This document shows positions 11,824 to 22,160 of a stretch of DNA of 64,000 bases, piece after piece. The DNA comes from Cinnamomum chago (Eukaryota > Streptophyta > Magnoliopsida > Laurales > Lauraceae). A program made the translations under genes and the position numbers. Within the stretch, counting starts at the first letter, position 1. The number at the start of each line of letters is the position of its first letter. Below the pieces are notes generated by a model, which saw only the letters and a program-made list of their open reading frames with translations, was not told where the DNA came from and ran no database searches. The stretch spans positions 66,469,501 to 66,533,500 of the forward strand of contig CP142452.1 of the NCBI GenBank assembly GCA_038049695.1, given 5' to 3'.

Positions 11824-12727
11824 ATGGCTACGAAATTTGAAATTGAGAAATTCAATAGAAACAACGATTTCAGTCTGTGGCGTTTGAAGATGCATGCTTT
11901 GCTGGTTAAAAATAGATTGCATAAAACTTTGAAAGGAAATAATACTTTGCTTGACAAACTGTCAGATGATGAGAATGATGAGTTGCTGGAGAAGGCGTAC
12001 GGTCAGATTCTACTGTTTCTGAGCGATGGTGTACTGCGAAAGGTTGCTCAAGAAAAAACTGCTGTTGGCATATGGCAGAAGTTGAAGAACTTGTATATGA
12101 AGAAGCGATGTTTCACGTTACAAATGCAGGAAGGTACATCTGCTTCAACTCACATTGATTCTTTCACAAAAGCTATTCTGGATCTGGAAAATATCAATGT
12201 TGAAATTGATGAGAAGGACCAAGCTATTATGTTGTTGTGCTCGTTACCACCCTCCTATGAGAATTTTGTTGATACCATGATATATGGTAGAGAAACTTTG
12301 ACAAAAGAGGATGTAGAGGAAGCGTTGAACTCTAAGGAGTTGAAGAAAAAGGTTGTGGCTGATAATGATGGTTTGGGTGAAGGTTTGATAGTAAGAGGAA
12401 GAACAAAAAACTCCAGTAGTAAGGGCAATCATAGATCCAACAGGAAAAATATTGAATGTTATTATTGCCATAAGAAAAGGGCATATCAGAAAAAAAAACT
12501 GTCCCGAAAGGCAGAAGAAAGGGAACGAAATAATAGAAGATTTGTCATCTGATGATTTAGTTAGTGTTGCAGATGAAAAATTAGATTATGTTTCCGATAA
12601 TGCACTTTCTGTGATCATGAATGGAATTCATTGTCAGAATGAATGGATTCTTGATTCAGGTACCACATGTGTCCCAATAGGAACTGGTTTACCGCTTAAA
12701 GAGAAATCGACGGTGGTAGTGTCTTGA
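11824..12727 (+). pseudogene. gag: Copia 1 gag and start of protease, frameshifted
   Basis: The ATG at 11824 opens a gag polyprotein (MATKFEIEKFNRNNDFSLWR...) with the Copia UBN2-type gag features, including a KNLYMKKRCFTLQM segment. The CCHC zinc knuckle begins as CYYCHKK near 12459. It is broken by a frameshift: the remainder (GHIRKKNCP) is read in another frame that starts before 12478 and runs to 12727. That second frame reaches the aspartic protease start WILDSGTT at about residue 67 and then shifts again. Gag would form the particle and the protease would process it. Neither can be made intact here. Confidence 0.75.
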
Positions 12728-13808
12728 TGGGCAACAATGTTGCATGTAAGGCGTTTGGAATTGGAATAGTGAAAATCAAGATGCATGACAGAATCGTCAG
12801 AACATTGGCAGAGGTTCGGCATGTTCTTGATCTGAAAAAGAATCTTGCTTCTCTTGGTGCCTTGGACTCCGGCGGTTGTGAGCTCTCAGCTGAAGGTGGA
12901 GTTATGAAGTTAGGAAGGGTGCTTTGATTCTTATGAGAGGCAATAGAGTTGGAAACTTGTATGTTTTGTCCGGAAATATTGTTATAGGTGGAGCTGCAAT
13001 ATCTTCCTCATATGACCATGAATCTGTCTTAACACGCTTATTGCACTTGCACCTAAGTCACATGAGTGAGAAGGGATTGACAATACTGAGCAATCGGAAT
13101 TTGCTATGTGGCACAAAGATAGGCAAGTTGAATTTCTGTGAGAGATGCATCTTCGAAAAGCATCAAAAGGTCAGTTTCAAGGCAGGTATTCATCGCACGA
13201 AAGGTATCATTGATTATGTTCATTTAGATGTATGTGGGCCTTTTAAGGTTTACTCCAAGGGCGGGTGCCGGTTTATGCTAACTTTCATTGATGATTATTC
13301 AAGGAAAGTTTGGGTTTATACTCTAAAGATGAAGGATCAGACCTTTGTTACATTTAAACGATGGAAGGAAATGGCTGAGAAACAGATTAGCAGGAAGGTG
13401 AAGAAGTTGAGGACAAGTCATGGCAAGGAGTACAGATCAACAGAGTTTGGGAACTATTGCACGAATCTTGGCATCGTTCGGCATTACACCACTACAAAAA
13501 CTCCACAACAGAATGGAGTTGCAAAGAGGATGAACAGAACGATCTTGGATAGAGCTTGTTGTATGTTGTTTACTGCAGGATTGTCCAAGGACTTTTGGGC
13601 TGAGGCAGTAAATGCTGCAGGCTACTTGATAAATAGGTTTCCACACACAAAGATTGGTTGTAAAACACTGGAAGAAATGTGGTCAGGTAATCCAGCTGAT
13701 TATTCTAACTTGAGGATCTTTGGTTGTCCGGGTTATGCTTGCGTAAACACTGATAAGTTAGAACCAAGGGCTGTGAAGTGCCTTTTGGTGGGAGATACTT
13801 CGGGGTGA
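12724..13808 (+). pseudogene. Copia 1 GAG-pre-integrase and integrase, catalytic residues lost
   Basis: Two frames (12724-12927 and 12924-13808) continue from the protease. The first covers MMGNNVACKAFGIG..VRHVLDLKKNLASLG. The second has the HHCC-like region (LHLHLSHMSEKGL..CERCIFEKHQ) and the integrase core. The first catalytic Asp is present in YVHLDVCGPF. The second Asp motif reads RTSHGKEY instead of the usual DNG-type sequence, and the third motif reads NGVAKRMNR with Lys where the catalytic Glu should be. Two of the three DDE residues are therefore gone. The frame stops at 13808, inside the segment following integrase. Confidence 0.8.
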
Positions 13809-14570
13809 AAGGATACAGGTTGTGGTGTATATATTAGGATTCACCCATTTATCATTAGCAAGGATGTTACATTTATTGAGGATGCTTTATTCGAAGCGAG
13901 AAAGCAGGTGAGTGAGACAAAAGTAGGTAGCAGCAGTGACACCGTTCAGGTGGAGTCAAACGTCCTAGTGAGGAAGGAGAGTGCATCCGGCTCCTCTCAA
14001 GATACAGGGGATAGTCAGACTGTGCAGCAGATGCAGTGGACAGAGCTGCAGATGCCGCAAACGGGTATACCATAGAGATAAAAGAAATTGCCAGTTAGAT
14101 ACGGTTTGGAGGATATGACGTCGTACTCGTCAACATCAAATAGTGGCCGTGATGATATGGTTGCATACGCATTGACAAATGAGTCACTTGAATTAATGGA
14201 AGGGCTAGAAAGTAGTAAACAGGCAACAACTACGATTAAAGAGATGGAGTCTCTTGATGAAGAAAATCAGGCCATCGATGCAAGCGGTTCTACGTGGAAG
14301 AGGAAGGAGCTTCCAGTGCAGGTAGAGTACAGTTTAAGGTTCCTGATCATGTATGCAGTTTAAAGAAATCATTGTATGGTCGAAGCAAGCTTCTGGACAA
14401 TGGTACAAGCGATTTGGTGCATTCATGAAGGAATGTGTTAAATTCAAGTTCAAGCATTGCTTGAACTTGATTAGTGTGCTCTGTACCTGAGTGCCCTAAG
14501 GGGCAGGTGGAGACAGTGAGACATGTTTTGTGCATGAGGATCAGCTTCAATGTTCACGAAGGTGGAGATT
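13809..14570 (+). pseudogene. Degraded tail of Copia 1 pol
   Basis: Only scraps are recognisable: 'GRDDMVAYALTNESLE' (about 14140-14190) and, around 14360-14430, a frameshifted relic of the RT passage LKKSLYG. The polymerase catalytic block and RNase H are absent. The polypurine-type tract 'aaggtggagatt' sits just before 14571. An internal deletion removed most of RT-RNase H. Confidence 0.65.
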
Positions 14571-14849
14571 TGCTAATTTGTATGGCTCAATAGAAGTTAA
14601 TAAGTCTTAGTTAACCGGGCCCCTGGATTGCCCAAGTTATACTATGATTAGAAGTAGGGTTTGGGCGTAACAGGGTTTGGGCCTGATATTATAAATAGAG
14701 ACTCATAGTCTCTAAGATGTACACCGCTTTTGATTGCATAGAAAATTCTCCCATCTTCCCCGTGGACGTAGGCCAAAAGCCGAGCCACGTAAATCTCTTG
14801 TGTTCTTCTTACGTGTTTGATCTCTTCTCATAGGCCCTAGATCACAACA
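14571..14849 (+). mobile_element. 3' LTR of Copia 1
   Basis: Starts TGCTAATTTG, ends GATCACAACA, and aligns along its whole length with the 5' LTR. The target duplication CCTTG follows at 14850-14854. Confidence 0.9.
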
Positions 14850-15025
14850 CCTTGCATATAATTGGTTGCTTAATTACCATAGTTTAGTTATAGAAAGGGA
14901 AACCCCTTTTGTATTTTGTGGGTCCATTGGGCTCATCCCTTTCTTGGAAGCTTTAATCTAATCTAATTTCCTAAAATTAAAAAAGAAAAGAAAGAAAAAT
15001 GAATGATGATGATAACATTTTATGT

Positions 15026-16194
15026 TTTTTTTTTGCTAAATGTAAATTTGTATTGAAAAGAGAAAAAGGGCAAAAGTCCCATGAGAAGGAGAAAAAAGAA
15101 TATAGTAGGGGGACAAGCCCAAAAATAGAACAAGGCACCTCTAAAGAAGAGGACCAGTAACCAATACCAGCAAAAAAAGGAGGGGATCCCTTCTACTACA
15201 CCGTAAAAAAGAAAAATAAAAAGAACACGGCCACCAAAAGAGAGCTCCAACAACAGCACCTGCAAGACAGAACAACCACCTCTAAAGAAGAGGACCAGCA
15301 ACCAACACCTGCAAGAGAGCTCCAACAACAACACCCAAAAGAACAACTGCAGAGACAAGAACCGTAGTAACAACAAAACAAAACTGCATCAACAACAACT
15401 ACCACATCAGAGAGCGGCTACTGTTATAGGATTCCAATTTGTAGGGAGAAGGAGCAGCCTGGAGGGAAGGGAGATAAGAGGGGAAAGCTAATGACCCCAC
15501 CCTAAGGCCTTCAAGATTGGATGAAAGTGAGGGGCCACACCTGAAGATGAGCAAAACATTCCACTGCAGCAATCTTTGAACACCTTCTGAGCTTTCACCA
15601 AGGAAGCCTTTATACTACGGTGCTTGGCTTCATTTCTTAAGAACCAAAGGGTATAGATGGCTTCGAAGAAAATAGCAGCTGCTGACTTTCTTCCATTGGC
15701 ATCTACATCCTTGATTAAAATTGTCTATACAGAAGTGGGCGATAGAGGAAGAGGAAGAGTTGAGTTCACGAGACTGAGAAGCCATGACCATAGCTGCTGA
15801 GCTATGAGACAGGAGAAGAAAATGTGCAAATCTGATTCTCTATTGCTGTGGCAAGAGTAACACCTTGAAGCCATAGAAATCCTTTGAGCATTGCCCAAGA
15901 ATCAGTTGGTGTTTTCTTGAGGAGAAGGCGTCAGTTGAAGCAGGATAGTCTAGGATTTATGAACTTGTTCCAAACTAGCCCATGCCACTGAACTGCTTCT
16001 CTTCTAGTCCTTAACTATTCCCAAGCTAGTTTAAGAGTGAGGACCCCAGATACAGAGCTTTTCCAAAGAAGATTATCCGGGGTAGAGGGGCTTGGGAGAT
16101 CAATTTGATTCTTATGTTGAAGGATAAAGCTCTGAACCTCTTCCGGTATGGTAGTTGAGATGATCCAGGCATTGCCTTGAATTAGGTCTGCCAC
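15026..16194 (-). pseudogene. Degraded zf-RVT domain and 3' UTR of LINE 1
   Basis: On the minus strand, around 15875-15600, a Cys/His-rich passage (CYSCHSN..DLHIFFSC) is followed by KSAAAIFFEAIYTLWFLRNEAKH. This matches LINE 2 at 44200-44460. The frame is interrupted by stops. The terminal part (15130-15360) contains two copies of a 'cacctctaaagaagaggacca' unit and two of 'agagctccaacaaca'. Confidence 0.65.
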
Positions 16195-16803
16195 CTAATC
16201 ATTGACTGAGAATTGGAGGAGGGGGAACCTTTGAGCAATGGGGTCATGCTCTATCCAGTTGTCAAGCCATAACATGATTTTGTGGCCATTTCCCAAAGTC
16301 CAACGACTTTCTTGTTGAAGGACTTTAGCCAAGGATCTAATCCTTTTCCAGATACAGGACCCAACCTTTGGATTACCTGATAACCAAATGGGAGAGTGCT
16401 TGAAGTATCTGCCTCTAAACCAAGAAGCCCAGAGAGAATCCGAAGTTGTAGCTGACCAGCCCATCTTCATCATACATGCCTCATTGAACTCCTTCACCCT
16501 ACGCAGACCTTGGCCTCCCTCAGCTTTTGGCACACAGACCCGATCCCATTTCACCATGTTACTCCTCTTTTTATTGGAGCTAGAGGACCACAAAAAATTC
16601 CTCATTAGCTTTTCAATCTGCAGACAGGTTCTAGATGGGATAGGAATGACAAGGGAGCTGTGAAGGGGAATCGAGGAGAGCATGTGCTTGAAAAATATTA
16701 GTCTGCCAGCAAAGGAAAGGCATTTGGCTTTCCAACCATCCAGCCTTGCTTTGATAGAATCCAAAAGCTTGTCGAAATGGTAGTTAGTGTCTGGAGGTTC
16801 CAA
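16195..16803 (-). CDS. LINE RT C-terminal/connecting region (fragment)
   Basis: The open segment is 202 codons. It begins in the RT thumb region (LDGWKAKCLSFAGRLIFFKHML, the standard 'W..K.LS.AGR..LIK' LINE block) and continues through KWDRVCVPKAEGGQGLRR and DSLWASWFRGRYF. It is part of the same LINE ORF2 as the two upstream segments and is separated from them by a frame break near 16803-16884. LINE 2 encodes a close counterpart at 43500-43800. The initiator Met is not a real start. Confidence 0.75.
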   Translation of the reverse strand: MEPPDTNYHFDKLLDSIKARLDGWKAKCLSFAGRLIFFKHMLSSIPLHSSLVIPIPSRTCLQIEKLMRNFLWSSSSNKKRSNMVKWDRVCVPKAEGGQGLRRVKEFNEACMMKMGWSATTSDSLWASWFRGRYFKHSPIWLSGNPKVGSCIWKRIRSLAKVLQQESRWTLGNGHKIMLWLDNWIEHDPIAQRFPLLQFSVND

Positions 16804-16883
16804 AGAAGATAAGAACTCTAAGGTAGACTGAAGGGATAGAGGCCCTTGTGATAGGGAGAAGCTCAGAGACCATTTGAGCTCTT

Positions 16884-17348
16884 CTAGTTGAGCATTTTCC
16901 CAGGGTAGAGGTTACTCTTCAAGAGGTTGAAACACTGGCCTAAAGAGAACTGATACCTGGAAAGTAGCCCCTGAATTTGTCTCAGCCCTGACTTGTGAGC
17001 TTTAAAGAAAACCAGAATGTCGTCTGCATAAAGCAGGTAGCAAGGAGTGGAAGGAACATGGGAGAAAGGCACAATTTTCCATGAAGATCTGAGGTGCTCA
17101 ATGTGGAGGCTAAGAATCTCCTCTGCTAAGATGAACAAGTAAGGTGACAAAGGGTCCCCTTGCCGTGGACCACAAGAGGAAGAGAAGAAACCACTGGGGC
17201 TATTGTTGATAAGGACCGAGCCTCTGCTTGTACAGATCATCTCCCTAATCAGATTAATCCAAGCAGAAGAAAAGTTGGAAAACTTTAAGGCTATGAAGAG
17301 GAAATTCCAGTGAAGCTTGTCGAAAGCCTTAGAGATGTCCAACTTCAA
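16884..17348 (-). CDS. LINE reverse transcriptase palm (fragment)
   Basis: The open segment is 154 codons. It carries the RT motifs LDISKAFDKLHW (motif A region), GPRQGDPLSPYLFILAEE (motif B) and LLYADDILVF (motif C, catalytic YADD). These residues would polymerise cDNA at a nicked target. The catalytic Asp pair is intact. A frame break at both ends means no full ORF2 is present. Confidence 0.85.
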   Translation of the reverse strand: MKLDISKAFDKLHWNFLFIALKFSNFSSAWINLIREMICTSRGSVLINNSPSGFFSSSCGPRQGDPLSPYLFILAEEILSLHIEHLRSSWKIVPFSHVPSTPCYLLYADDILVFFKAHKSGLRQIQGLLSRYQFSLGQCFNLLKSNLYPGKMLN

Positions 17349-17401
17349 GCAAACTGAACCTCCCCTAACCTTATAATTGAGTTTTTGGATAAGGTCATGA
17401 G

Positions 17402-17947
17402 CTAAATAAAAGCAACATTATGATGGATTGACCTCCCTGAGACAAAAGCTGTTTGGCTATGGGAAATTAGGAGAGGAAGGATGCTAGAGAGCCTGTTGGC
17501 TAGTATCTTGGATGGGATTTTGTAGGTGAAGTTCAATAGGCTGATAGGCCAGAAGTCATAGAAGATTTTTGGCGTGGAATTCTTTGGAGTAAGGGATATA
17601 AAAAAGGCGTTGGTTTTCCTTAACAGACGGCCAGAAGAGAAGAAGTGTGTGACTGCCTCAATCACTACTTTACTAACAATGTGCCAGCATTTGGTGAAGA
17701 AGACTCCAGAGAAACCATCCGGCCTTGGAGAGCTACTCCTTTCTAGGCGGAAGACTTCCTTTCTAATTTTTTCAGGAGAGGGAGCGGCTACAAGGAGCTG
17801 GTTTTGCTCCTCCGAAATTGATGGGCCAGCTAGTTGAAAAAGGCCTTCCTCAGGGATGACCGGATCAGCTTGGAAGAGATTTGCAAAGAAAATGGCTGCT
17901 TGATCTTTAATCTGATTACCATCTTCGAAAAGATTACAGTCTACCAT
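17402..17947 (-). CDS. LINE reverse transcriptase fingers region (fragment)
   Basis: The open segment is 181 codons ending just before the palm segment. Diagnostic blocks are [11 protein letters not shown], then [13 protein letters not shown] (usually PGPDGF), then a degraded '[23 protein letters not shown]', then [14 protein letters not shown]. All are standard L1-type ORF2 blocks N-terminal to the YADD motif. Further 5' ORF2 text continues to about 18290 with stops. No endonuclease domain is present, so the copy is 5'-truncated. Confidence 0.8.
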   Translation of the reverse strand: MVDCNLFEDGNQIKDQAAIFFANLFQADPVIPEEGLFQLAGPSISEEQNQLLVAAPSPEKIRKEVFRLERSSSPRPDGFSGVFFTKCWHIVSKVVIEAVTHFFSSGRLLRKTNAFFISLTPKNSTPKIFYDFWPISLLNFTYKIPSKILANRLSSILPLLISHSQTAFVSGRSIHHNVAFI

Positions 17948-18696
17948 TACCTTGTCAATGCGATTTCAGATGCCTTTTGCCTTAGCAGAAAGGTGGAAAA
18001 TTTTTGTATTTCTATCCCCATCATGAAGCCACTTAACCTTCGCCCTCTGCTTCCAGTGAGTTGACTCTACATTAAGCCAGTTATGGAGAGAAGTTTTAGT
18101 TAGATTCAGGTCCTTGAGAAGGATGTCGCTTGCCTACTCTTCAAAAGCTGCTTCCTTGGCTAGGACAAGGGCCTTCGCCTCAACAACATGGATCTTGAAG
18201 TGGCCAAAAACTTATTTACCAGGTCTTACGGTTTAGCTTGAGGATTTTTAGTTTGCTAGCTAAGATGAATTGGGGTATGTTAATCAATGAAAACTCTGGA
18301 GTTACTTCATATCACTGGTGTCGGATGTGATTTCCGGACCCGATGTGGGGGAAACATAGTGTTATATAAAGCGATACTCGAAAGTACCAACTGATGGACC
18401 CGATTTTTTTTCTTTCTTCCTCCTCTCCTCTCCCATCCCGTCCGTCCCTGGGGTCGCCGAGAGGAGAGATAGAAATGGAAATGGGAGGAAAGGGGGAGAA
18501 AAAAAAGGGCATCTTATGTTTTGTACGGGTATGCCAGATTTTCTATTCTACTTGGAATTTAGAAATGGTGATCCGAAGATCCACCTTCGCAAGTAGAAAG
18601 GAAATCAACCTTTTTTTAACTTTCCAAATTGCACATATATTAAAAGAAAAGAGACAATTTTTTTGAATGCTGTTAGAGGCGATTTCATTTTTGTTT

Positions 18697-18747
18697 GCCG
18701 TGAAAGGCGATTTGATGCCGTGAAAGGCGATTGTGCCGTGAAAGGCG
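18697..18747 (+). repeat. Three copies of GCCGTGAAAGGCG
   Basis: The 13-mer GCCGTGAAAGGCG starts at 18697, 18717 and 18735, spaced 20 and 18 bases. Each copy can fold on itself (GCC...GGC). Confidence 0.9.
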
Positions 18748-20124
18748 TTTTACAAATCTCATAAAAAAGAAAGACAAGAATTGTAATTTTTTTGTCTCTT
18801 AAAGAAAATACAAAATACAATAGAAAAGTTAGAAATGGAATCTGACTTCTCAGGAGACCAGTTCAGATCGACGGTCGCAAGTCATGTATGGACTTCGCCA
18901 TCGTACTTCAGAAGAGAACGCTTGATGCTTTGATTCTTTGGCTTGGCTTGGACTTCAGTTTTTTAGAGGATAAGGACCAAGGGAAGGTCCTATACCCAAT
19001 GAAAAATGAAGAGACGGGCTGAAGAGCCACGTCTTGGCCATGTTGAGTAGGAGAAGAGGAGGCTTTTTCTTAGAGGAGCCCCCCCCTCAAGGGACCTTGA
19101 TCACCTTTTTAGGTGTTTGTTGCAGCAGAGTTTCTTCAGAGTAGCATGACTTCTGGATCTTGAGTTCGGAATTCCGGGATTCTCCGTGTGTTTTTTTTCT
19201 CTCTGGATTCGGGGATCGTTTCTTCTTGGAATCACCTCCTTTTCTAGGCATTTGGTAGCCTTCAGGTGACTTTATCGGCTTTAATGCATTAAAGCCACAT
19301 AATGGGAGGAGTTACATGTTTTAATTTCTTTGTTTTGTAACTCCTTTTTCTTGGCTTCTGATTGGCCAGTGGAGATAATGGGCATTTAATCGCCTTTAAT
19401 CTCCATGATGAGAGGAGTTTCATAACTTAAATGTCATGATGACTTGGACTTGTAACTCCCATTTCCTTGAATCTGATTGGGCCGTCCAAAATAATGAGTT
19501 AATGACTGCATTTAGTTGGGTCAATTAACAACATTAAGTAGTCGCCGGGAATTTGAAGAGTCGCGGGCCGTGCCGCGTCTTTTGGAATTCTTCTTGCAAT
19601 GATCAACGATGGATCTTCATGCTGATCGATGTCGGATGATCACGCAACTTTAAGCATTGGTTGATACCAGCGGCCGGTGAAATCTGTCTTGTCGATTTCT
19701 CGATCGGTCGGACAGAAAGTGCACTTTCTTGGTCAGCCGTTAGGCGATCTTAGAACGACCAATGATGATTCCATGCTTTTAACGGCGGATGCGAGATGTT
19801 GACGAAGATCAGTCGTTTTCGAGAGTCGAAAATCAGATTTTCGGGAAATCACAGGGGCTAGAACTCCCGAAATGCGAAAAGAATCGGAAAAAGGGCCCTC
19901 CGCCGGCGACCATGGGGGGATTTTCCCCTTTGGTCGTCGTTTTGTTGGCCGTTTTTCGAGCTTTTTTGATTCTTTTTTCTCCTGTATTTTTCTTGACATT
20001 TTCCTCATTTTTTGGCTTGGTTCTCCTGGAGAAAACCCAACTAGAAGTTGTGCAAAACCGGGCGCAAAGTTTCCTATTTTTTGGAAAAGCCGAAGACTTT
20101 GCTGCACAGAGTTGCTGATTTTTG

Positions 20125-20780
20125 TCAAGAGTCATAACTAGGTCAAACGATGTTGGAATGACCTGAAATTCGACGTGAGGCCTCCTGAGCAGTAGATAGG
20201 ACCAACCATGGGCTTTTGTTTGAGTTTTGAAGCCGTTTGGGGTCCCGTCGCTGCTAGGCTTGATTTCATCGCGAGGGAGATGTCTCGCTTTGATGTGCGG
20301 TCAACCGATGTCCGATCGACCTAAAATTTGACAGGGAGCCTATTGGAGTCATTTTGAGCTGATCCATTAGCTCCAATTTGGATGTCATGGTTCCGGGGTG
20401 CCCCGCCGCCGGTAGCCTTGATTTTTTGTTGGAGCGTCAAAGTCGGGTCAAACGTTGTCGGAATGACTTGAAATTTGACGTGTAGCCCTTTTGAAGCATG
20501 TTGAAGCCGTCCATGTGCTCCGTTTGATGAGTAATGGTCCCGGTGGTTCTCGCCACCGAGGGGCTTGATTTTCTTTCGGAGCTTCAAAGTCGGGTCAAAC
20601 ATTGTCAGAATGACCCGAAATTTGACGTGGAGCCTTTTTTAGGTATTTTGAGACCATCCATAGGCTCAGATCAAAATTTTGATGTCTTTGACGCCACCGC
20701 TGCCAGGAGCGCCGTTTGGTTGCCGGAGGAGTGAAGTTAGGCCAAATGATGTCGGAATGGCCCGAAACTTCATGTGGACT
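20125..20780 (-). repeat. About 4.5 degenerate copies of a ~150-bp tandem unit in the Tat LTR
   Basis: Each unit carries the phrase 'gtcgggtcaaacgttgtcggaatgac' then 'tgaaatttgacgtg.agcc' (plus-strand reading), seen near 20130, 20300, 20450, 20590 and 20740. Divergence is substantial, so the array is old. Several short ORFs in this stretch are products of the repeat. Confidence 0.8.
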
Positions 20781-20930
20781 CCTCTTCTGGTTGTCTTGAA
20801 GGATCTATTAGTTTTCAAGTGATTCTGATAAGATCTGATACTTAAAGCAGCAACGCCCTTTTGTAGTAGGATGTGGCTTCATGTAGCTTCTTGAAGTTGT
20901 AGAGGCAAAGTGACATTTTTGGTGTCAACA

Positions 20931-20944
20931 AATGCCCCCTCGAG
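20931..20944 (-). other. Polypurine tract of the Tat element
   Basis: On the minus strand 'ctcgagggggcatt' lies directly before the LTR start TGTTGACACC. This is the standard plus-strand priming site position. Confidence 0.7.
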
Positions 20945-21124
20945 GTACAACGACGAGTAGCTTTTGGAGTCGATGTGCCTCGATGAGAAACTTGAAAAAG
21001 AGCTTTCGATTTGACCAAGAGTCTTTGAGCATTTTTTTAATAGCCTTTTGAGTTTTCAAGGAGATTGTATGGCAGTGAGAGGGATCACGTACCATCTCAA
21101 GGCAAAGTTTTGAAAATGACATCA

Positions 21125-21440
21125 GGCAGTTGGATTTGGGTTTGGGATTTTGGGTTTTCCTTTTGATCTTGTGAACCTAAGGGCTTTATGTGGCGTATCA
21201 GGCGATCAAGAAGGATTTTTGATTTTTGACCTTGTGACCTAACAAGCTGTATGTGGCAGGTTAGGGGGTCGGGGTTTGAATTTTGGATTTTGACCTTGTG
21301 ACTCAACAAGCTGTATGTGGCAAGTTGGGGGGTCAGATTTGGTTTTGACCTTGTGACCTAACAAGCTGTATGTCGCAAGCTAGGGGGTTGGGGATTTTTT
21401 GGTTTTGGCCTTGTGACCTAACAAGATTTATGTGGCAAGT
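21125..21440 (-). repeat. Tandem ~63-bp repeats in the Tat 3' region
   Basis: About five units containing 'ccttgtgac(c)taacaagctgtatgtggcaagtt(a)gggggtc' (plus-strand reading) run head to tail. Repeat-rich 3' untranslated regions are characteristic of Tat elements. Confidence 0.85.
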
Positions 21441-21754
21441 TAGGGGGCCAGAATGTGGTTTTTTGTGGGTTGTCAATTTCAAGATTTTGGCTTAATTTGG
21501 TTCATGAGGTTGGATGGTTTGGTTTTTTGGAAACTCATGGGGCTTTCTTTTTTTTTTTTTTTTTTTTTGAATGGTTCAATCGACTTAAAAGAGGCATGGA
21601 ACCATTTTGTATGCTCTTGGTAAGAGGAATTTTTTGAAAGGAAACCCTTTTTAGTGCCTAGGTGGTCAAACCTGACTTATGTGGGCTAGCCCATGGGACC
21701 TTAAGCTTTTGAAGATGGCTCAGGTCTCACATGGCGTCATTTTGTAAAGAATAT

Positions 21755-21965
21755 CTAAAAACATCTCTTTCGGATAGAGAATATCTAAAAATATTCTTAC
21801 TTGGAGAGAATCTCTCAAGTTTCCTTTCTTTTGGGAGAGATTTTCTCAAAGTATCTCTCTTTGGGTGAGAATATTTCTCATTCCCTTTCCTTTTGGAGAA
21901 AAATTCTCAAAGAATCTTCTCTTTGGGAGAGAATATCTCAAATCTCCTTTCTTTTGGGAAGGTTG
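21755..21965 (-). repeat. Tandem ~50-bp repeats in the Tat 3' region
   Basis: Four to five degenerate units of 'ctttcttttgggagagaatatctcaaa..tct' lie head to tail. They keep a plus-strand frame open (21801-22394), but the product is low complexity and not gene-like. Confidence 0.8.
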
Positions 21966-22027
21966 CTAATTTTTAGCACTTACCTCCTTTCTTTTCTCCT
22001 TGTTTCCTCTTTTGATTTGCTCTCTTC

Positions 22028-22035
22028 TATAAAAG
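22028..22035 (+). promoter_or_regulatory. TATA box of the antisense PMD unit
   Basis: TATAAAAG is followed about 30 bases later by a pyrimidine-rich leader and, 125 bases downstream of the box, by the ATG at 22161. Position and spacing fit a plant core promoter driving the PMD ORF on the strand opposite to the Tat pol genes. Confidence 0.55.
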
Positions 22036-22160
22036 CAAGAGGAGGTTGGATCTTTGCTTCTTTGCTTTCTTTCTTTGCAAGAATCTTCAAGGGTGCTCCA
22101 AGATCAAGAGTTCTTCTTCTTCTTCAAAGATCTTCAAGCTTTTCTTCTTCTTCTCCATCA

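Larger units (their letters stand above)
10418..14849 (+). mobile_element. Tork/Tnt1-like Copia element 1, complete ends, internally deleted
   Basis: The element is bounded by LTRs at 10418-10695 and 14571-14849. The 5-bp target duplication CCTTG occurs at 10413-10417 and 14850-14854. A primer-binding site (TGGTATCAGAGC, 10699-10710) and a purine tract (aaggtggagatt) lie at the expected ends. The interior carries gag, a protease fragment and integrase. It then jumps to a degraded tail: the reverse transcriptase and RNase H core is missing. The two LTRs differ at roughly two dozen of about 278 positions by eye, many of them transitions, so the insertion is old. Confidence 0.9.
15026..18318 (-). 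mobile_element. L1-type LINE, 5'-truncated, antisense
   Basis: On the minus strand the order is RT N-terminal part (17947-17402), RT palm (17348-16884), RT C-terminal and connecting domain (16803-16195), degraded zinc-finger (zf-RVT) region (about 16190-15590), and a 3' untranslated part. The last ends in 'caatacaaatttacatttagc' and an A-rich tail at about 15040-15026. Reading upstream, LINE-like text continues to about 18290, where it meets the end of the Tat LTR at 18319. The same family recurs, plus strand, at 43450-46260. Confidence 0.85.
18319..20930 (-). mobile_element. 3' LTR of the Tat element
   Basis: On the minus strand it starts TGTTGACACCAAAAATG at 20930, directly after the purine tract, and ends ...CATCCGACA at 18319. 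It is about 2.6 kb. It contains tandem copies of a roughly 150-bp unit (20125-20780), a duplicated 'ggagtt..tgtaactcc..ctgattgg' block (19296-19480) and a 13-mer triplet (18697-18747). The left boundary rests on terminal CA and loss of similarity; the partner LTR is outside the window or lost. Confidence 0.6.
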
